Assembly: GCA_029207755.1 (NCBI GenBank)
Contig: JARCOQ010000003.1
Span: 48,032,971-48,096,970, forward strand
Source of the DNA: Chamaea fasciata
Taxonomy: Eukaryota; Chordata; Aves; Passeriformes; Sylviidae
DNA: 64,000 nt
Reading direction: 5' to 3'
Shown one piece after another: positions 25,201 to 37,700 of the stretch; the stretch's first letter is position 1, and each line of letters starts with the position of its first letter. A program made the translations under genes and the position numbers. Under the pieces are notes generated by a model. That model did not search any database, was not told where the DNA came from, and saw only the letters and a list, made by a program, of their open reading frames with translations.

Positions 25201-26764
25201 GCCAAACAAACATCTGTGATTTTTTTTCCCACAATAATCTGCACTAAGGATTGTCCTAAGGAGGACTTCCAGCTGCAGGTGAGTTTTTTGATTTTTCTGC
25301 AGCTTGGTTTGAATAAGCCATAAACAAGACAGGAACTGAGAGCATGTGTCAACTAGCTGGTCACCTTCAGGAAAAAAAAGCTATGCTAGTGCTGTCCATA
25401 ACCAGGGCTGGAGGTGAACTGTCTACTGTTTGTAAATTCACCCATTTCAGAAACATCCTGATTGACCATGCCTACACTGATATGATGAGTTTCTGCCTGT
25501 GTGGTCATTGGCAGGCACAGACTGTGGGGCACCTGTAATAAAAGACCAACGGAATAGCATGACTAGCACTCATATATGGATGCCATCAAGTTCTATGGAC
25601 ATACATGACAAAGGGGGCACATCCTGCTGCTGCAGAGTCTGCACCAACATTCCTGCACATTCATCTGGGGTCAGCAAATAGAATGACAGGAGCATACATT
25701 GGTTGTTGAAATATGGAGTGGCAGGGCTCTGGAGCACTGATCTAACAACCTGCATAGCAAATAATATACAAGTACTCATGTAGCTGTTGTGCAGAGCTAT
25801 GGCATGGCAGAAGAAAGGCATGGATGTCTTGGAAGGGTTCAAGGAGTTGTTGCCAGTTGAGCACTGTGGGTCTCTGACTGCTGGCCACTACCAGTGACAA
25901 GAGGTGAACAGCTGCAATGCACGAACAAGGGAGAGTACACAAGGCAAAAGAGAAGAATGACAGCAACACTGCAGGATGGAAACATGAGAAAGAGGTTGTG
26001 CAGCGTTCTGCTCAGTATCTCACGTGCTTCTTCACACCTTTGTCTCACCACTGTCATGCTGGACCAGACAAAGGCAGTGTCAGCTATTAAACTGCATGAA
26101 AAATCATTGCATCTAATGAAAATATGTGTATTACTTATTGAAGTGCAGTGTTGTACTTAGGCTTGTATAATTCACATCTGTCATACTTTGGATCTGATCC
26201 TTTGTCAATTTATTCCATTCCTTACTAATTATAGTTTTTATGGATACTTTTTTGTGTATGAGTTGATTTCATAATACTAATCTCAAACTGAAGGGGTTTC
26301 AGTCTCTATGTTTTTAGGAAAATCATTACTCAGGTACTGGTTATGGATGGTCAAGATTTACAGGAGGAGCAGGTAATACATATACTCAACATTTAAGTTT
26401 GCTTAATGTGTTGTAGTTCTTTAGATGCCAAAGCAAAATTACAAATAATGATGGCAAGGAATTTCAATTTTAACATGATCTATGCAAAACTACAAATGTT
26501 GATACTGAGGAATTCCTAATTTAATATGATTTATGCAATCGCTTCAACATGTAATTAACCTGATGTTTCCTTCAATTTGATCTGGGAACCTTCTTAACAG
26601 TACGTATAATATTAAGCTGCATCATGAGAAGACACGGTTTACTCCACTCACAAATTTACTCCACTAACAGAATGACGTGCTCATTACCAGTACACAACTT
26701 GCATCATTACTTGCCTTTCATCCTATTGCATCTATTCTGTTGGATATTTGAGACATATTAATGC
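22281..26764. other. Upstream intergenic DNA, no gene seen
   Basis: AT-rich sequence directly upstream of the STXBP5 CpG island. Open frames up to about 120 codons (for example 23794-24165 plus) look random. At 25340-26160 several moderately GC-rich open frames overlap on both strands; I recognise no family in them. Confidence 0.6.
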
Positions 26765-26940
26765 AGAGTCATGTTAGCACAGAACAACTGAGGTGAGAAG
26801 GGATCTTTGGTGATCATCTGGTCCACTGGTCTACTCAAGTCATAAATTGGATCCAACTTCAAAGTCAGAGCATGTTGCTTACAGTCATGTCTAATTTTTG
26901 CATGCCTCCCAAGATGGAGATTCTTTAACCTCGGGTTTTT
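26765..26940 (-). mobile_element. CR1 3'-end fragment
   Basis: The plus strand reads as an inverted CR1 tail: AGGTGAGAAGGGATCTTTGG, GATCATCTGGTCCA, then further on CTCCCAAGATGGAGATTC, which is the usual next block of the element. About 170 bp, diverged. Confidence 0.7.
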
Positions 26941-27123
26941 TGCTTTATTACAAAATTAAATTAAAATTTCACAATTCATGTGCTTCGTTTCTATTTTCTC
27001 AGTTTTACATTAATAGCAGGCCTAAGTCAGTATTAAAACCTCAGACATACCATGCTAGTCAGAACAGGTTTTTAATAACTGAAGGCTATTATCCATCTGG
27101 AAAAATACGAGCCAATGCTTTAC

Positions 27124-27211
27124 TGAATAATGAATATTGTTTCAAATGGATTTATCATACACATTTATAGTTTTCAGTCAAGTATAATACTTATTACAGT
27201 GCTACTTTATG
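27124..27211 (+). repeat. Duplicated AT-rich segment, copy 1
   Basis: From TGAATAATGAATATTG to GTGCTACTTTATG. Closely matches copy 2 at about 29744-29840, with about five substitutions, one single-base gap and a 9-base gap (copy 1 lacks the CAGTGCTGC present in copy 2). The flanks of the two copies are unrelated. Confidence 0.85.
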
Positions 27212-29299
27212 TCCTATGTGAAGTAAATATGAAATATAATCTATCTCCATTAAAAGACAGCAAAGTATTAGACGTGAAATCAACAAAAGCTTTATAAAAT
27301 AGGCAAATTAAGATGAAGTATGAGTGTCTGCCAAGTGAGGAAGATTCATTTTGTACTAAATAAATTAAAGCTAAAATATGATGGACAAAACTAATTTATC
27401 CGTTCTGAAAACAGAATTATAGTGATGCAATGTCTTTCAAATATAGTGATCTCTTTATATGCAGTATTTGTGTGAGGTATAGCATTTCAGAAAGGATCTT
27501 TCATTAGCAAATCATTTAAAGTTATTGTCCACCACAAAAAAAAAATTACTCTTTTTTTACTGTCATTCTAATTATAATGCATTAGTTGGCAGGTCTGTTG
27601 TACCATAGTTTAACAATTTAGACAAGTACTCAGACGACAGAAACATTAGGCCTGTGTTAAAGTGGCTGCTATTTCACTGGTATTTTTTCTTCTTGCTTTA
27701 AATTAAAAGTGGTGAATTACAGAAACCGCAAGGCTAAGCACCAAGCAAGTGGACAATCCCTTTAAAGATGTTGAAGCTAGAAGATCCAAAATGCATCAAT
27801 GCTTCATTTAATTTTGCGCTTTCGGTTTTTTAAGACAGTTATTTTTATCCATGTTACCATTTTTCTGTGAATGTAGACCCTTCTTCAGTATAATAAGACC
27901 AGATATATATTTAAATTGTATTATTAGCTCCATCCTGTGAAAAGAATTCTTATATCAAGACAGTTAAAACATTTACCATAAAAGTATGAACATTCTAACA
28001 TGCTTTCTAGCATACTCTTAAAACTTCACATGCCTCTTTCTGAATCTTCCCCCGTCCCAACTGGTGAGACAGGAGGTGAAATGCAAGGACACCTAAGACA
28101 TTTCAAAGGAAATGCTGGTGTGCTCCAATTTAAGAACAACATAATCATCTGAAATTAACAAGGTAAATAATTGTTTCAGAGAAAGTTAACAGGTAACAAG
28201 TCAAATGGGTAGGAAAAGCCTAGAGTATGCAGGATGGATTCCAATTTATTAAAGTGAGTGATCCTGACAATTCTCATTTCTCCCATTCTTAAAATTTTTT
28301 GGGGGTCTGTCCCAAGACACTACAAGTTAGTGAGCTTCTTAAGTTGGTTATAGATCCAGCTGGTGACTTAGTCTAAGACTTTTTGAAGACCTAATTGAGG
28401 CAATTGGACTTTGACATGAAGTAGGTGATTGAATTGAAAGAAATTGTAAGCTTTAACTAGATCAGCTCAGAAAGTGCTATAGTGCATGGCATTGTTGTGA
28501 CCAAAATTCAGACCTATTGCTGAGATTGGGTTCAGCAACTTGATGTATTACCATGGTTTTCAGCTTTATTTCAGGCAAGGTGTGTAAGAAGTCATTAATA
28601 TTTGCTCCTTCAAATCTCCCTGTGTCAGCATCCCTTCTGCTGTAGCACTCCAGTTAGACTGGTTCCAGTGTCCATGAGGAATAGCCAACATTGATAAATT
28701 AGACTTGTATTTTATAGTCCATTACCATGCAAAAGCTCAGTTTGAGAAGATCTTTCCTGAGTAACAGTGCTAGAAAAACTTGGCACAGGCCTCCCCACCT
28801 TAGGCAAGACAGACAGGTTAATGGGAAAGAAGAGATTGCCTTAATTTTAGCAACTGGAAATTGAGATACACACACAAGGTGAGCGGTGCTGGTTTAGTTG
28901 TGCAAGTCTGTGGTACAACCTGTACTGCTGCGTGCAGCTGTGCCTAAATTACAATCTGCAGTAGGAGCCATTTAATTTGCATTAGATTTGCATCTCTCCC
29001 CTTACATGGAGAGCAAGTAACTTCCCTGGAACAATGTTGAGGTGTGTCTGGAGGAATCACAGAGGCTGCTGGCGCAGCCTGAGGTTACCCACAGCTCTGC
29101 CTCCCAGCTAGGGAGTGGAGATCTGTTTTCCCTCTCCACGGCCAGCCCCACTCCCTCAGTCCTTCTCCTCAGCACACAGCTCCTTTTGGAGCCTGAGTGG
29201 CCCTTACTTATATTCTGAAGGTTTTAAGGCAGAAATGGCAGCTAAGCTTTTGAAAAACAGTCCAGCCTAACTAATATCTCTCCATTCCCCACCCCTGTA

Positions 29300-29432
29300 A
29301 GTATTCAAGGCCAAGATGGTCAGGGCTTTCAGCAACCTGGTCTAGGGGAAGGTGTCCATCCATGACACATGGGTGGTTGGAACTACATGGTCTTTGAATT
29401 CCCTTGCAATGTTTTTCTGTGATAATAAATAC
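29300..29432 (+). mobile_element. CR1 3'-end fragment
   Basis: TATTCAAGGCCAAGATGGTC, AGCAACCTGGTCTAGGGGAA and GGTTGGAACTACATGGTCTT follow the order of the CR1 3' end, finishing in a degraded TTTTTCTGTGATAAT tail. It ends about 50 bp before the GC-rich block at 29.48 kb. Confidence 0.8.
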
Positions 29433-29743
29433 TGAACTGCACTAAATCTGGGCCATGAAGGTTTCTTTGTAAAGATGGTTTAATACATAGTCAGGGTACT
29501 GTGTGAGGGCTGGTGGCTCTGTGGGTCATCGGTGACTGCTTATGGGGGCCCATTGGCACAGCCTGGAAACCAGGGTGTGGGACACCCACCAGCCAGGAGC
29601 AGGCAGCCATCAGGCCCCGGGGCAGCCCCAGACCTGGGCAGCATGGGGAACCTCCATGGGGATGTGTAAGGCTGGGCTGGGACATGGGCCCATAGCTGGG
29701 CAGGGTCATGGCGAGCTGCAGAATGGCCTTGCTGCAGCATTTC

Positions 29744-29840
29744 TGAAAAATGAATATTGTTTCATGTGGATTTATAATACATATTTTATAGTTTTCAGTC
29801 AAGTATAATACCAGTGCTGCTTATTACAGTGCTACTTTAT
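29744..29840 (+). repeat. Duplicated AT-rich segment, copy 2
   Basis: Second copy of the segment at 27124-27211, here enclosed by GC-rich sequence on both sides. Shared core: TGAATATTGTTTCA and TATAGTTTTCAGTCAAGTAT and TTATTACAGTGCTACTTTAT. It may be an old local duplication or a short interspersed repeat that I cannot name. Confidence 0.85.
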
Positions 29841-29864
29841 ACTAGGCAGGATTTGATGACTCCA

Positions 29865-29889
29865 GGTGCTGACATGGGGTGTCAGCACC
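29865..29889. other. Inverted repeat, 10 bp stem
   Basis: GGTGCTGACA, five-base loop TGGGG, then TGTCAGCACC: a perfect 10 bp stem, which extends by two more pairs beyond one A-A mismatch. GC-rich and very stable as a hairpin. No terminator role is expected in a vertebrate nuclear genome. Confidence 0.85.
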
Positions 29890-30909
29890 AGGTGCTGTGT
29901 CATGAGGAGCCCTGGGGGCTGGCAGGGACAGTCAGGCCTGGGAGTGCCCCCAGGGCTCTGGCATTTTTATGTCAACATCTGGAGTAGCAATTCATATCTG
30001 AAGAGCAGTCATATGTCCCATGGAAATGCTTTTCTATGTCATGAATATTCTTGTCTAGAAGTCCAGCAAAAGCAAATTTTTTTGAAGATAAAGATGTATC
30101 CCATAAATAACCATTATATCAAATGTCAGCGAGTTATTTTCTTGCTCTATATCCATATTTTGCTGATATATTCTCCATATATCAGCTGATATATTCATGT
30201 CTTGTGCCTTCCTCTTGGATATGCCATTCAGGTTTGGAGACACTCCCAGACACACTGAATTTCAGGAATCCCCTAGAGCCACCACATACCAGAAGCCACC
30301 ACATGATTGGAAGATTCATGAGGCTGCTCTATCTTTCAGTAAGGGCTTTGTAATACTTTTGTCTGTCTTGCTGATCCCACAGTAAATGCAGTTTTTTAGA
30401 ATCAAGAACTTAGGCAACTGAATAGTATTTTCAAAAAATTATTCCTGTTTAAGCATAACTTTGGTGAAGTATATATCTAACAGATGGATTCTTAATGCCT
30501 GTGACTTTGGAGCTTTCAGGTGTTGACAGATGTATTGAAAAGGTGTCGTCCCAGAAAAAAGAAAAAAAAGCATATTAGGGTTTTATCATGAAGTAATTTC
30601 AGCTCTGCTGAAATGGAACATACAAGCATTAAAAAACATTGCCTTAAACTTCCCTGTATATGAAACTGTTCACATAATGCTGAGGAATAATGCTTTGTTC
30701 ATCACACTTTTGAAAGCACAGTATCTTTGAGCTAAGTAAACGATCAAGTGAAATAAGAAGTTCATTTCCCTATTATGCTCTGCGCAGGTTCTTATTACTG
30801 CTATCGAGTTCTGCATTCAGCACTGTAATTCTCATATGTCACATGCAGCTTGCTTTCTCTCAGTCTCTACAGAGAATTATGTGAGCAATATAATTCTTCC
30901 CTTTAGTAG

Positions 30910-31358
30910 TGATGCCTTAAGTTTTAGCTTTCATGTTTTTCAGATTTGGTGCTGCCTAGGGGTGTAGGTCTGAGGCTCATATTAAGTGCTAGTGAGCTCC
31001 CTTCACAGAGCAGGAAGACAAAACAAATCCTTTTCCTGCTGAAGACCAAGGACAACTTTCAGGCCCAAAAGCATAAAGAACTGTGTACTGGAGGGAGGAA
31101 CAAGCAAGATGAGACGTCACAACCTGAAGCTGTAATTGGACAACTGAACCCCAATATGCAAATGGACCAAAACTTATAAAAATGTAAGACCTCATGACCA
31201 GCCAACCATTTTGTGACCATTCTAAGTCCATCTTGGGTGTAGCCCTGGTCAGGCTCTTGTGCTACCCAAGGTATATCTTAGGGGCCTTTCAATAAATGCC
31301 TACTTTATTCTCTAGTTCTGTCCAGTCTCTGTTTCAGGTCAGCCTTCCTAAGGCATCA
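30910..31358 (+). mobile_element. Solo LTR of an endogenous retrovirus
   Basis: A 449 bp LTR with perfect 10 bp terminal inverted repeats: TGATGCCTTA at 30910 and TAAGGCATCA ending at 31358. Internal promoter elements are in order: an octamer ATGCAAAT (31156-31163), TATAAA (31175-31180) and a polyadenylation signal AATAAA (31291-31296) followed by a T-rich, CT-rich U5. This resembles an ERVL-type bird LTR. Neither flank shows a primer-binding site or internal retroviral sequence, so it is a solo LTR left by recombination. Flanks (AGTAG before, ATAGT after) do not give an exact target-site duplication. Confidence 0.75.
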
Positions 31359-32460
31359 ATAGTTTTGTTTGAGGTGGTGAGTCAGTTACACATATCTGCT
31401 GCTGTATTTTTGTACAAGAGAAGGTATGATCAAAGGAATATGCCTTACACTTCAGCAGAAAATGATAATATTTGTGACAATACATATTTCATGAAAACTA
31501 AATTTCATTTAGTGAAGAAACAGGACTTTGTGTAAACAATAAAGGAAAAGCTTTCATTAAGGTGAAAGCAGAGAGAAATTTTTCTTCTTTGAATGTACAT
31601 AGAGTAAGTAAATACATAAATAGCAATGTTGTTTAAACAGATTTTCCCCATAGAACTCTTGCTACCCAAAACCCATAGGACAGTTCAAGTAGTGAAATTT
31701 ATGTCCAGTAGAAGTAAAACATTCTAAAAATTAATAGAAACCAATTATGCTCATGTATTTTTGTGCTGAAAAATATCAAAATTAAGCAAATTAAAATAAG
31801 AGCAAAAATAGGTGAAAGCAAGATTCTGCTTTACTTTTCATATGTTTTGAAATGATCCTAGTCTACCACTACCTAATATTTAGTTTCTAAAGTAGCTATG
31901 AGCATTGTGTAGTGTCTGTGTAATAAACATACAACTTTAAACAGGATTTAGATACCCTACTCTTTTCAGTCAGAACAAGATGGATATTTCTCTTGGATAA
32001 TACAAAGTATACAAGTGTGTAAAAACCAGTGTGATCTGGATGTCAGTGACTTCCAGCTCCAGTGGATTAACTGAGAAACACATCCCAAAACTGAAGATCA
32101 TTTGGTGGAGGTCTCTTCTTTCAGCTCCTTCCTGTTTGAATGTGGAATTGTGAGTACTTCAGCTGACCTCAGCAGCACAGTATTCCATGGGTGAGAACTA
32201 TGCAAAGAACTCTGAAACCCTCCTCTGCCCTGTATTTTAACGCATTTTCCACTTAGTCTTCTTTTATTCAACACTTATACCCCTCAACTCTTTGTTTTAT
32301 TGCTCTAGTTTAGATGTCTTATTCCTTTCATGTGACCTAAGCTAGGCATTAAAAGGAGGGAAAAATGGTGAGAGTTGTGTCTTGTATTACGTATAATTAT
32401 CACTTTTCTCACAGTGTATGAATTTCTTTTCCTTCCCACCACAGAGCCTACACTGTAGCA

Positions 32461-32563
32461 AAAAAAAAAAAATGAAATAAATCCCCAAAACTAACAAAAA
32501 ACACCACCAAAAAAACCCAACAAAAAACCCCACCTCAAAACCAAAAAACCCACAAAAACCTTA
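32461..32563. repeat. A/C-rich low-complexity tract
   Basis: About 100 bases of almost only A and C (runs such as AAAAAACACCACC and ACCCCACCTCAAAACC) starting with a 12-base poly-A. A similar tract occurs at about 18335-18420 in STXBP5 intron 2. No coding content. Confidence 0.8.
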
Positions 32564-34694
32564 CAGAAATTAAAATAATGGATCTGAATTGATATGCCTT
32601 ATACACAGAAAACTTAAGCATCACAGGAGATTGTTTTGAAAGAAAAGATGAGCACTCTTTCTTTCTGAAGTGTCTTGGTACACATAAGAACTGTTTTACA
32701 TGTCTGAGGTTACTCTAAGAATATTTGCTTTCTTGACATTATGCTGAGAGCAGCCTCAAAAAGAGGCTATCTTTAGATATAAAGAAGAATTCATCTTTTA
32801 CAGAGAAAAACCCCTCTACAAATAAAGTGAATAACCCTCCCTAGATTTACTGTCTGGAATAATTTAGTGAAATGCAGATTGTCAAAGATAAAGGAAAACT
32901 TGGTTTGTTTTATTTAGTCTCTAAGGATGTCCATCCGATCAGCTATCATGTAAAAAAAAAGTAATTGAGTAGACTTGTGCAAAAGACAAAAAATGGAAGT
33001 AGAAAAACCCCTCAGATATAAGTGGCAACTCAATAATAATGTTAACAAAATATTTCAACATATGATTAATATGTGCATTTATATATAGTTATTAACGATC
33101 TTGAAAAGAGAGTTTATGGTATCAAGGGAAGAGATCTAGTCAGAAGACTTCACAGCACTGAAAAGAGCCATATGAATAGCAAAATCAAATGCTTTTAAAT
33201 TAATATATACAGTAGGAACCTTTCAAATAAAAATATAAATATTTATTTTCATGTTTTATATTACCATCATCGTGCCTGTAGAAAGCTTAGGGAGAAGCTA
33301 GGTTTGGTAACTGCAGATCAGTGGACTATATTTCTAAATTTATAGAAAATACTAATGCATGTTGGAAGAGTGAACTTTGTCATTCTAAACACTATTGTGA
33401 AATGAAAATGGGTAGGGAGAGTCTGACTTGTTTATGAGAATTGTAAGATATTGGAGAGTAGGTCTACATCACTGAGGAATGACAAATCAGGGAGGCATTA
33501 GTTATATATGAATAATAGTGAAAAATAGAAAGTTACGAGGGGTTATGAGAAGGGGATGTGTCTGTACTTGGTGTAAAAATGAAACAACAAAAAAAAGGAA
33601 AATACTGAATAAAGAGCTAACAAATTAAGAATTGACAACAGGCTATATCTCTAATACTATACCAAATGAAGTGGTGAAATTTAATGGAAAGAAAAAATTG
33701 ATCAGCGAAGAGCTGTGAAAGATTTTGGAAGATATTTGGATGATTAATAAGCACATCCACTGATAATTAGCCGACAACTTTGAAAAATATTGCATATTGA
33801 CACTCATGACCAAATTAATCAGAATTTTGCTGGAGTAGGGAAGGAATTGCTTCTACTGAGGCATGAGTTGCATTTCTTCATTTTGGAGTTTTTTCCTAAC
33901 TGCCTGTCCTCAACGTTGCCCACTGCCAGAGACAAGATTACATGGACCACTGATTAAATTCCATTGGTAAACTGCTGTTCTACTCCCAAGTAAGGCAACA
34001 TTTATTTATTTTGTCATAGCTGTTTTTACTTTTGGCTGAGTTTCTTTCTGTTTACAGTATTTGTAAGTATCTAGATTTCTTTATTGTTAGCAATTCCCTG
34101 ATTTATGATCTTTCCCTTCATGTTCTGGAACAAGCATTTCCCATCCTCTAAACAATATGAATGGACAATTTGTCCCTTTGTAAGTAATATAAATTAGAAA
34201 AATTCCCTGTATTGTTTATATGTGTTTGAGAAACCATGTTAAAATTATATGTATTGCGCAAACACTGTATCTGACCTTTAAAAATTTACGAATATTTGGG
34301 CAAGAATCCTAGAAGGCACTTGAAATTCAAGCAGCACTTATGCCTGGATATCTTAAGGAAATTTTCAGTGTGTACAAAGAAATGTCTGCTTCTGTGAAAT
34401 ATTTGCAATGTTGCAGTACTGAAGGGAGTTATAAAGGATGTGCACTTTTAACTGAACGTACATATAGTTCTTTAAATATCCGTTACTGTATTATAGGCTT
34501 AGCACGACCACTCAGATCCATAATTTTAACAGCATATGTGAGTTTTTCTGCTGTGTTGAGGTTTGAGAGTGAGCACTGTAGTGGTTATTTCACTTACAAG
34601 TTTTCATATTGTCACAATGCTTTTTTCACACCAAAACGTTGCAAAGAAATTTACCCTTGAACTACTTGTGTCAAAGGGAGAAAATACTTTGTAT

Positions 34695-34711
34695 TATATA
34701 TATATATATAA
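34695..34711. repeat. (TA)8 microsatellite
   Basis: Seventeen bases of perfect TA dinucleotide repeat in intergenic DNA. Confidence 0.9.
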
Positions 34712-37700
34712 TGTTTTTTATATACATTTGTTTTGGGTGAATGTTTTTATTGTGGGGATTAGTAATCAAAATAAGAAGGAAAAGTGCCCTGGAGGTATGA
34801 GATTCAGGCCTTGAAGGGCTGCACTTCCCAATGGTAGGATAACTCACATAAGAGAGATTCAACACAGATGTAAAGCAGGAGTTACTCCACCATTTTTCAG
34901 ATACTAGAGTGGCACAAACTATAAAATCCCTAATCAGAGAGAGAAAACTTGATTTTTGATAGATGTGTTGACTGAAGTCTGCAGCTGTCACTGATCAATT
35001 GCCTTGGAGTTTTTCTGGGTTGCCCAGGGCTTGAGTCACACTCAGAATGAACATCTTAAAAACATCTCCTCCCTTACCCTGCAAGTAAAACTCAGTGTTT
35101 AGGTAAAAGCTAATGTGCTGTCAAAGGACAGGGCCAAAAAAAAAATTTACTCCCCCAAATTCCTTTCTACCACAAACTTCTCTTTTGTACTGAACTGTCC
35201 CTTGCTCTCACATCTGGCAAAGGAATAAAAAAGTGAGAATTTGTGTTTAAAGAAAAAGCACCAAAGAGCTTAAACTCACTATGAAAGCATGAATTCCCTT
35301 GAGTTTTTTTGTGTAACGTCAAATGAGATGGATCAAAAAGGGCATAGGCAGTTCTTCTGGGGAGAGTTCAAAGAACAAATCAATTCTCTAACCATCTGGA
35401 ATCCCCTATCAAAGCGATATCCCTGAAATACACCTGTATAAGCCAGACATGCATTAAAGTCAATGGTGTGAAGACCCAAAAAATCAGGACTATTACTTCT
35501 AATGCTTACTGTGAGAAGACCTTCCATCAAGCCTAATATTCTGTTAGTCTGTACACTCTGATTAAGATAAAATAAAATGAAGCCTTAATAGATGTCTATA
35601 CTTAGCCTTCTAGCACCATTTGAGACACCCCTTTGAAGGGAACAGGTACTAGGCAGGACAATGATTTGTGAACCTGTTGTTACCCAAAGAGAGCTGAGAG
35701 GAAGATATAACTATTGCACGCTTGAGCATGGTCAGTATGAAAGGAGGCATTAACAATTCTCAGCAGTAATATCTCTCTGATTATTAGTGTGTCTTTACTG
35801 ACTTTAGTCAGCCATGAAGAACATACTTAATGATGGTGAGATGATGCATAATGATGTAGGTCTGAAATTTTTAATAGAAACTGTGTGTGACAAATGATGT
35901 ATTAACTTTAACTTGGACTGAGTCTTTAATATCCTGCCCAGTGAAAGAATCTTAGAAGTCCTTTGGGTAGTACCAAATTTACGGACAACTTTCTCATTAG
36001 TCTTTAGAGTTTCCTCAGTTTGATCTTGCAGCTGATAAGGAAATGAGTAAATTTTGAGGGGTGAACAGCCTCCCAAATTTGTGTTTTACTTTCCTAAATA
36101 TACAAGAGACTGGTGTGGTAGTTGTTGCAATCTCTGCACTGGAAATTGTACTTCACTTATCTGCAGCTGAGAATAATACAAAAAAGAACCTCTTTTTTTT
36201 TTCTTGCCAAAGAAAACTTCCTTTCCTTACATAAAATATCAGCAATATGCACTTTTTAAAAAGATAGTGTGAACTTTACAAAACTGGTGCCTCTCGATAT
36301 TCATGTAATACATGCCTTTTTTTTTTTTTAATATTGCATTTGCAAGGCTTGTGTTCAACTTTGTTGATTCTGTTCTGAAAATTAAAATTCCATGTCTATT
36401 GACCATCTGTGCTTTTTTTTTTAAAACTAAAATTTGCCAGATTTATAGATAGAAAAGATTTTCTAATTGACACAAAAGCCAATAGTACTTTGGAGATGTG
36501 AAAACCAAGACTGGTGTTTTACTGACTCACATATCATGATAATGGACCACCCCCTTGGCACCATAAGCATCACAAAAATAGTTGGTTTGCCTCTAATTAC
36601 ACTGTTTAAATCACACAGTACATAAGGAAAATGGAATAAGTGTTTTGATTATTGACAATGTAAAACCTGGCTCATTTTCTCATTGTCTCATTGGAGCTGT
36701 GACAAAGCAAAGAAGTATAATGTATATTGTACAAAAGTTGATGTGATGTAGCTGACTAAGAGCAGAGAACACAGCTGAAGTGCTGCCCCACGATACACAA
36801 TAGAATAGAGATACCAAAATCTGAACCTAGCAAGTAAGTGTTAATATTAGGCTGTTGAAAAACAATAAATTTCAATGTCTGTTTCAGTTAGGAGAAAGAA
36901 TGGAAATATCCTTATACTTACCTCTGAAATAGCAAAAGCCAATCTTTCACAATAACTATTTTTAATGCTACTGCATAGCAAATATTTTTTAACTTATGCA
37001 ACATAAAAGCCAAGATGATCTCAGTAAATATAGACATAATCTTACCACAGGACACTGCCAAGCCTAATAAAATTCCCTAAGACATCATTCAGCATTGTGT
37101 GCCTTTGATAGACACATTTTAAGCACCAAACCCATTATCACTATAAAACTAATAAGTTGTTTGTCTTGAGCAAATTTTAAGAGGTCATTTTTTTTTTTTT
37201 GCACAGAATTCTGTAAGGAAGAGAGTCACAATACTAATGAATGGAGTGTTGGTGTTCATCAGGGCTTTAGTCTAAAACAATATGTGCTAGGAGCTCCATT
37301 TCTCAAAGCTTTATCTTGTTTGTAAATACCATTATTTCAGAATACCCACATTTTGTTACTAGCCTCCTATTCTTATCCTAAGTGGCTGGTTACCAAGGAA
37401 GTTATGCACTGGTAGCTAACAGATTAAAGGTATTTGGCTGCTCAGTTTGGTGTTTTTCCTCTCCTAATTTTACTTAGCAGTTGCCTCACCATTCTCATGG
37501 GAGATGTTGAAATAGGAAAACTGGGGACAATAGGGACTGAGTATATCTTCCGTGTCCTGGACAGGCTGAGCCATTTCTTGACTTTTTCCCACTGTTGTAA
37601 TGCATTTTTGAGCTCACAAATATTACACTTCTGATGGAACGATGACTTTTGTTTGCAGCTGCCAGAAAAAGAAGTGCCCTTTCTTTGCAGCCTGTCAATA

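Larger units (their letters stand above)
29484..29963. other. GC-rich block of unknown origin
   Basis: Two G-rich stretches (29484-29742 and about 29850-29963) with composition very unlike the AT-rich surroundings, separated by copy 2 of the AT-rich duplicated segment. Several overlapping open frames of 60-107 codons on both strands are explained by lack of stops in GC-rich sequence. No protein family is recognisable. The right part holds a strong hairpin (29865-29889). Confidence 0.6.

Noticed and set aside
29491..29808. Overlapping open frames of 60-103 codons on both strands
   Set aside because: They all lie in the GC-rich block, have no family resemblance and run across its AT-rich duplicated insert.
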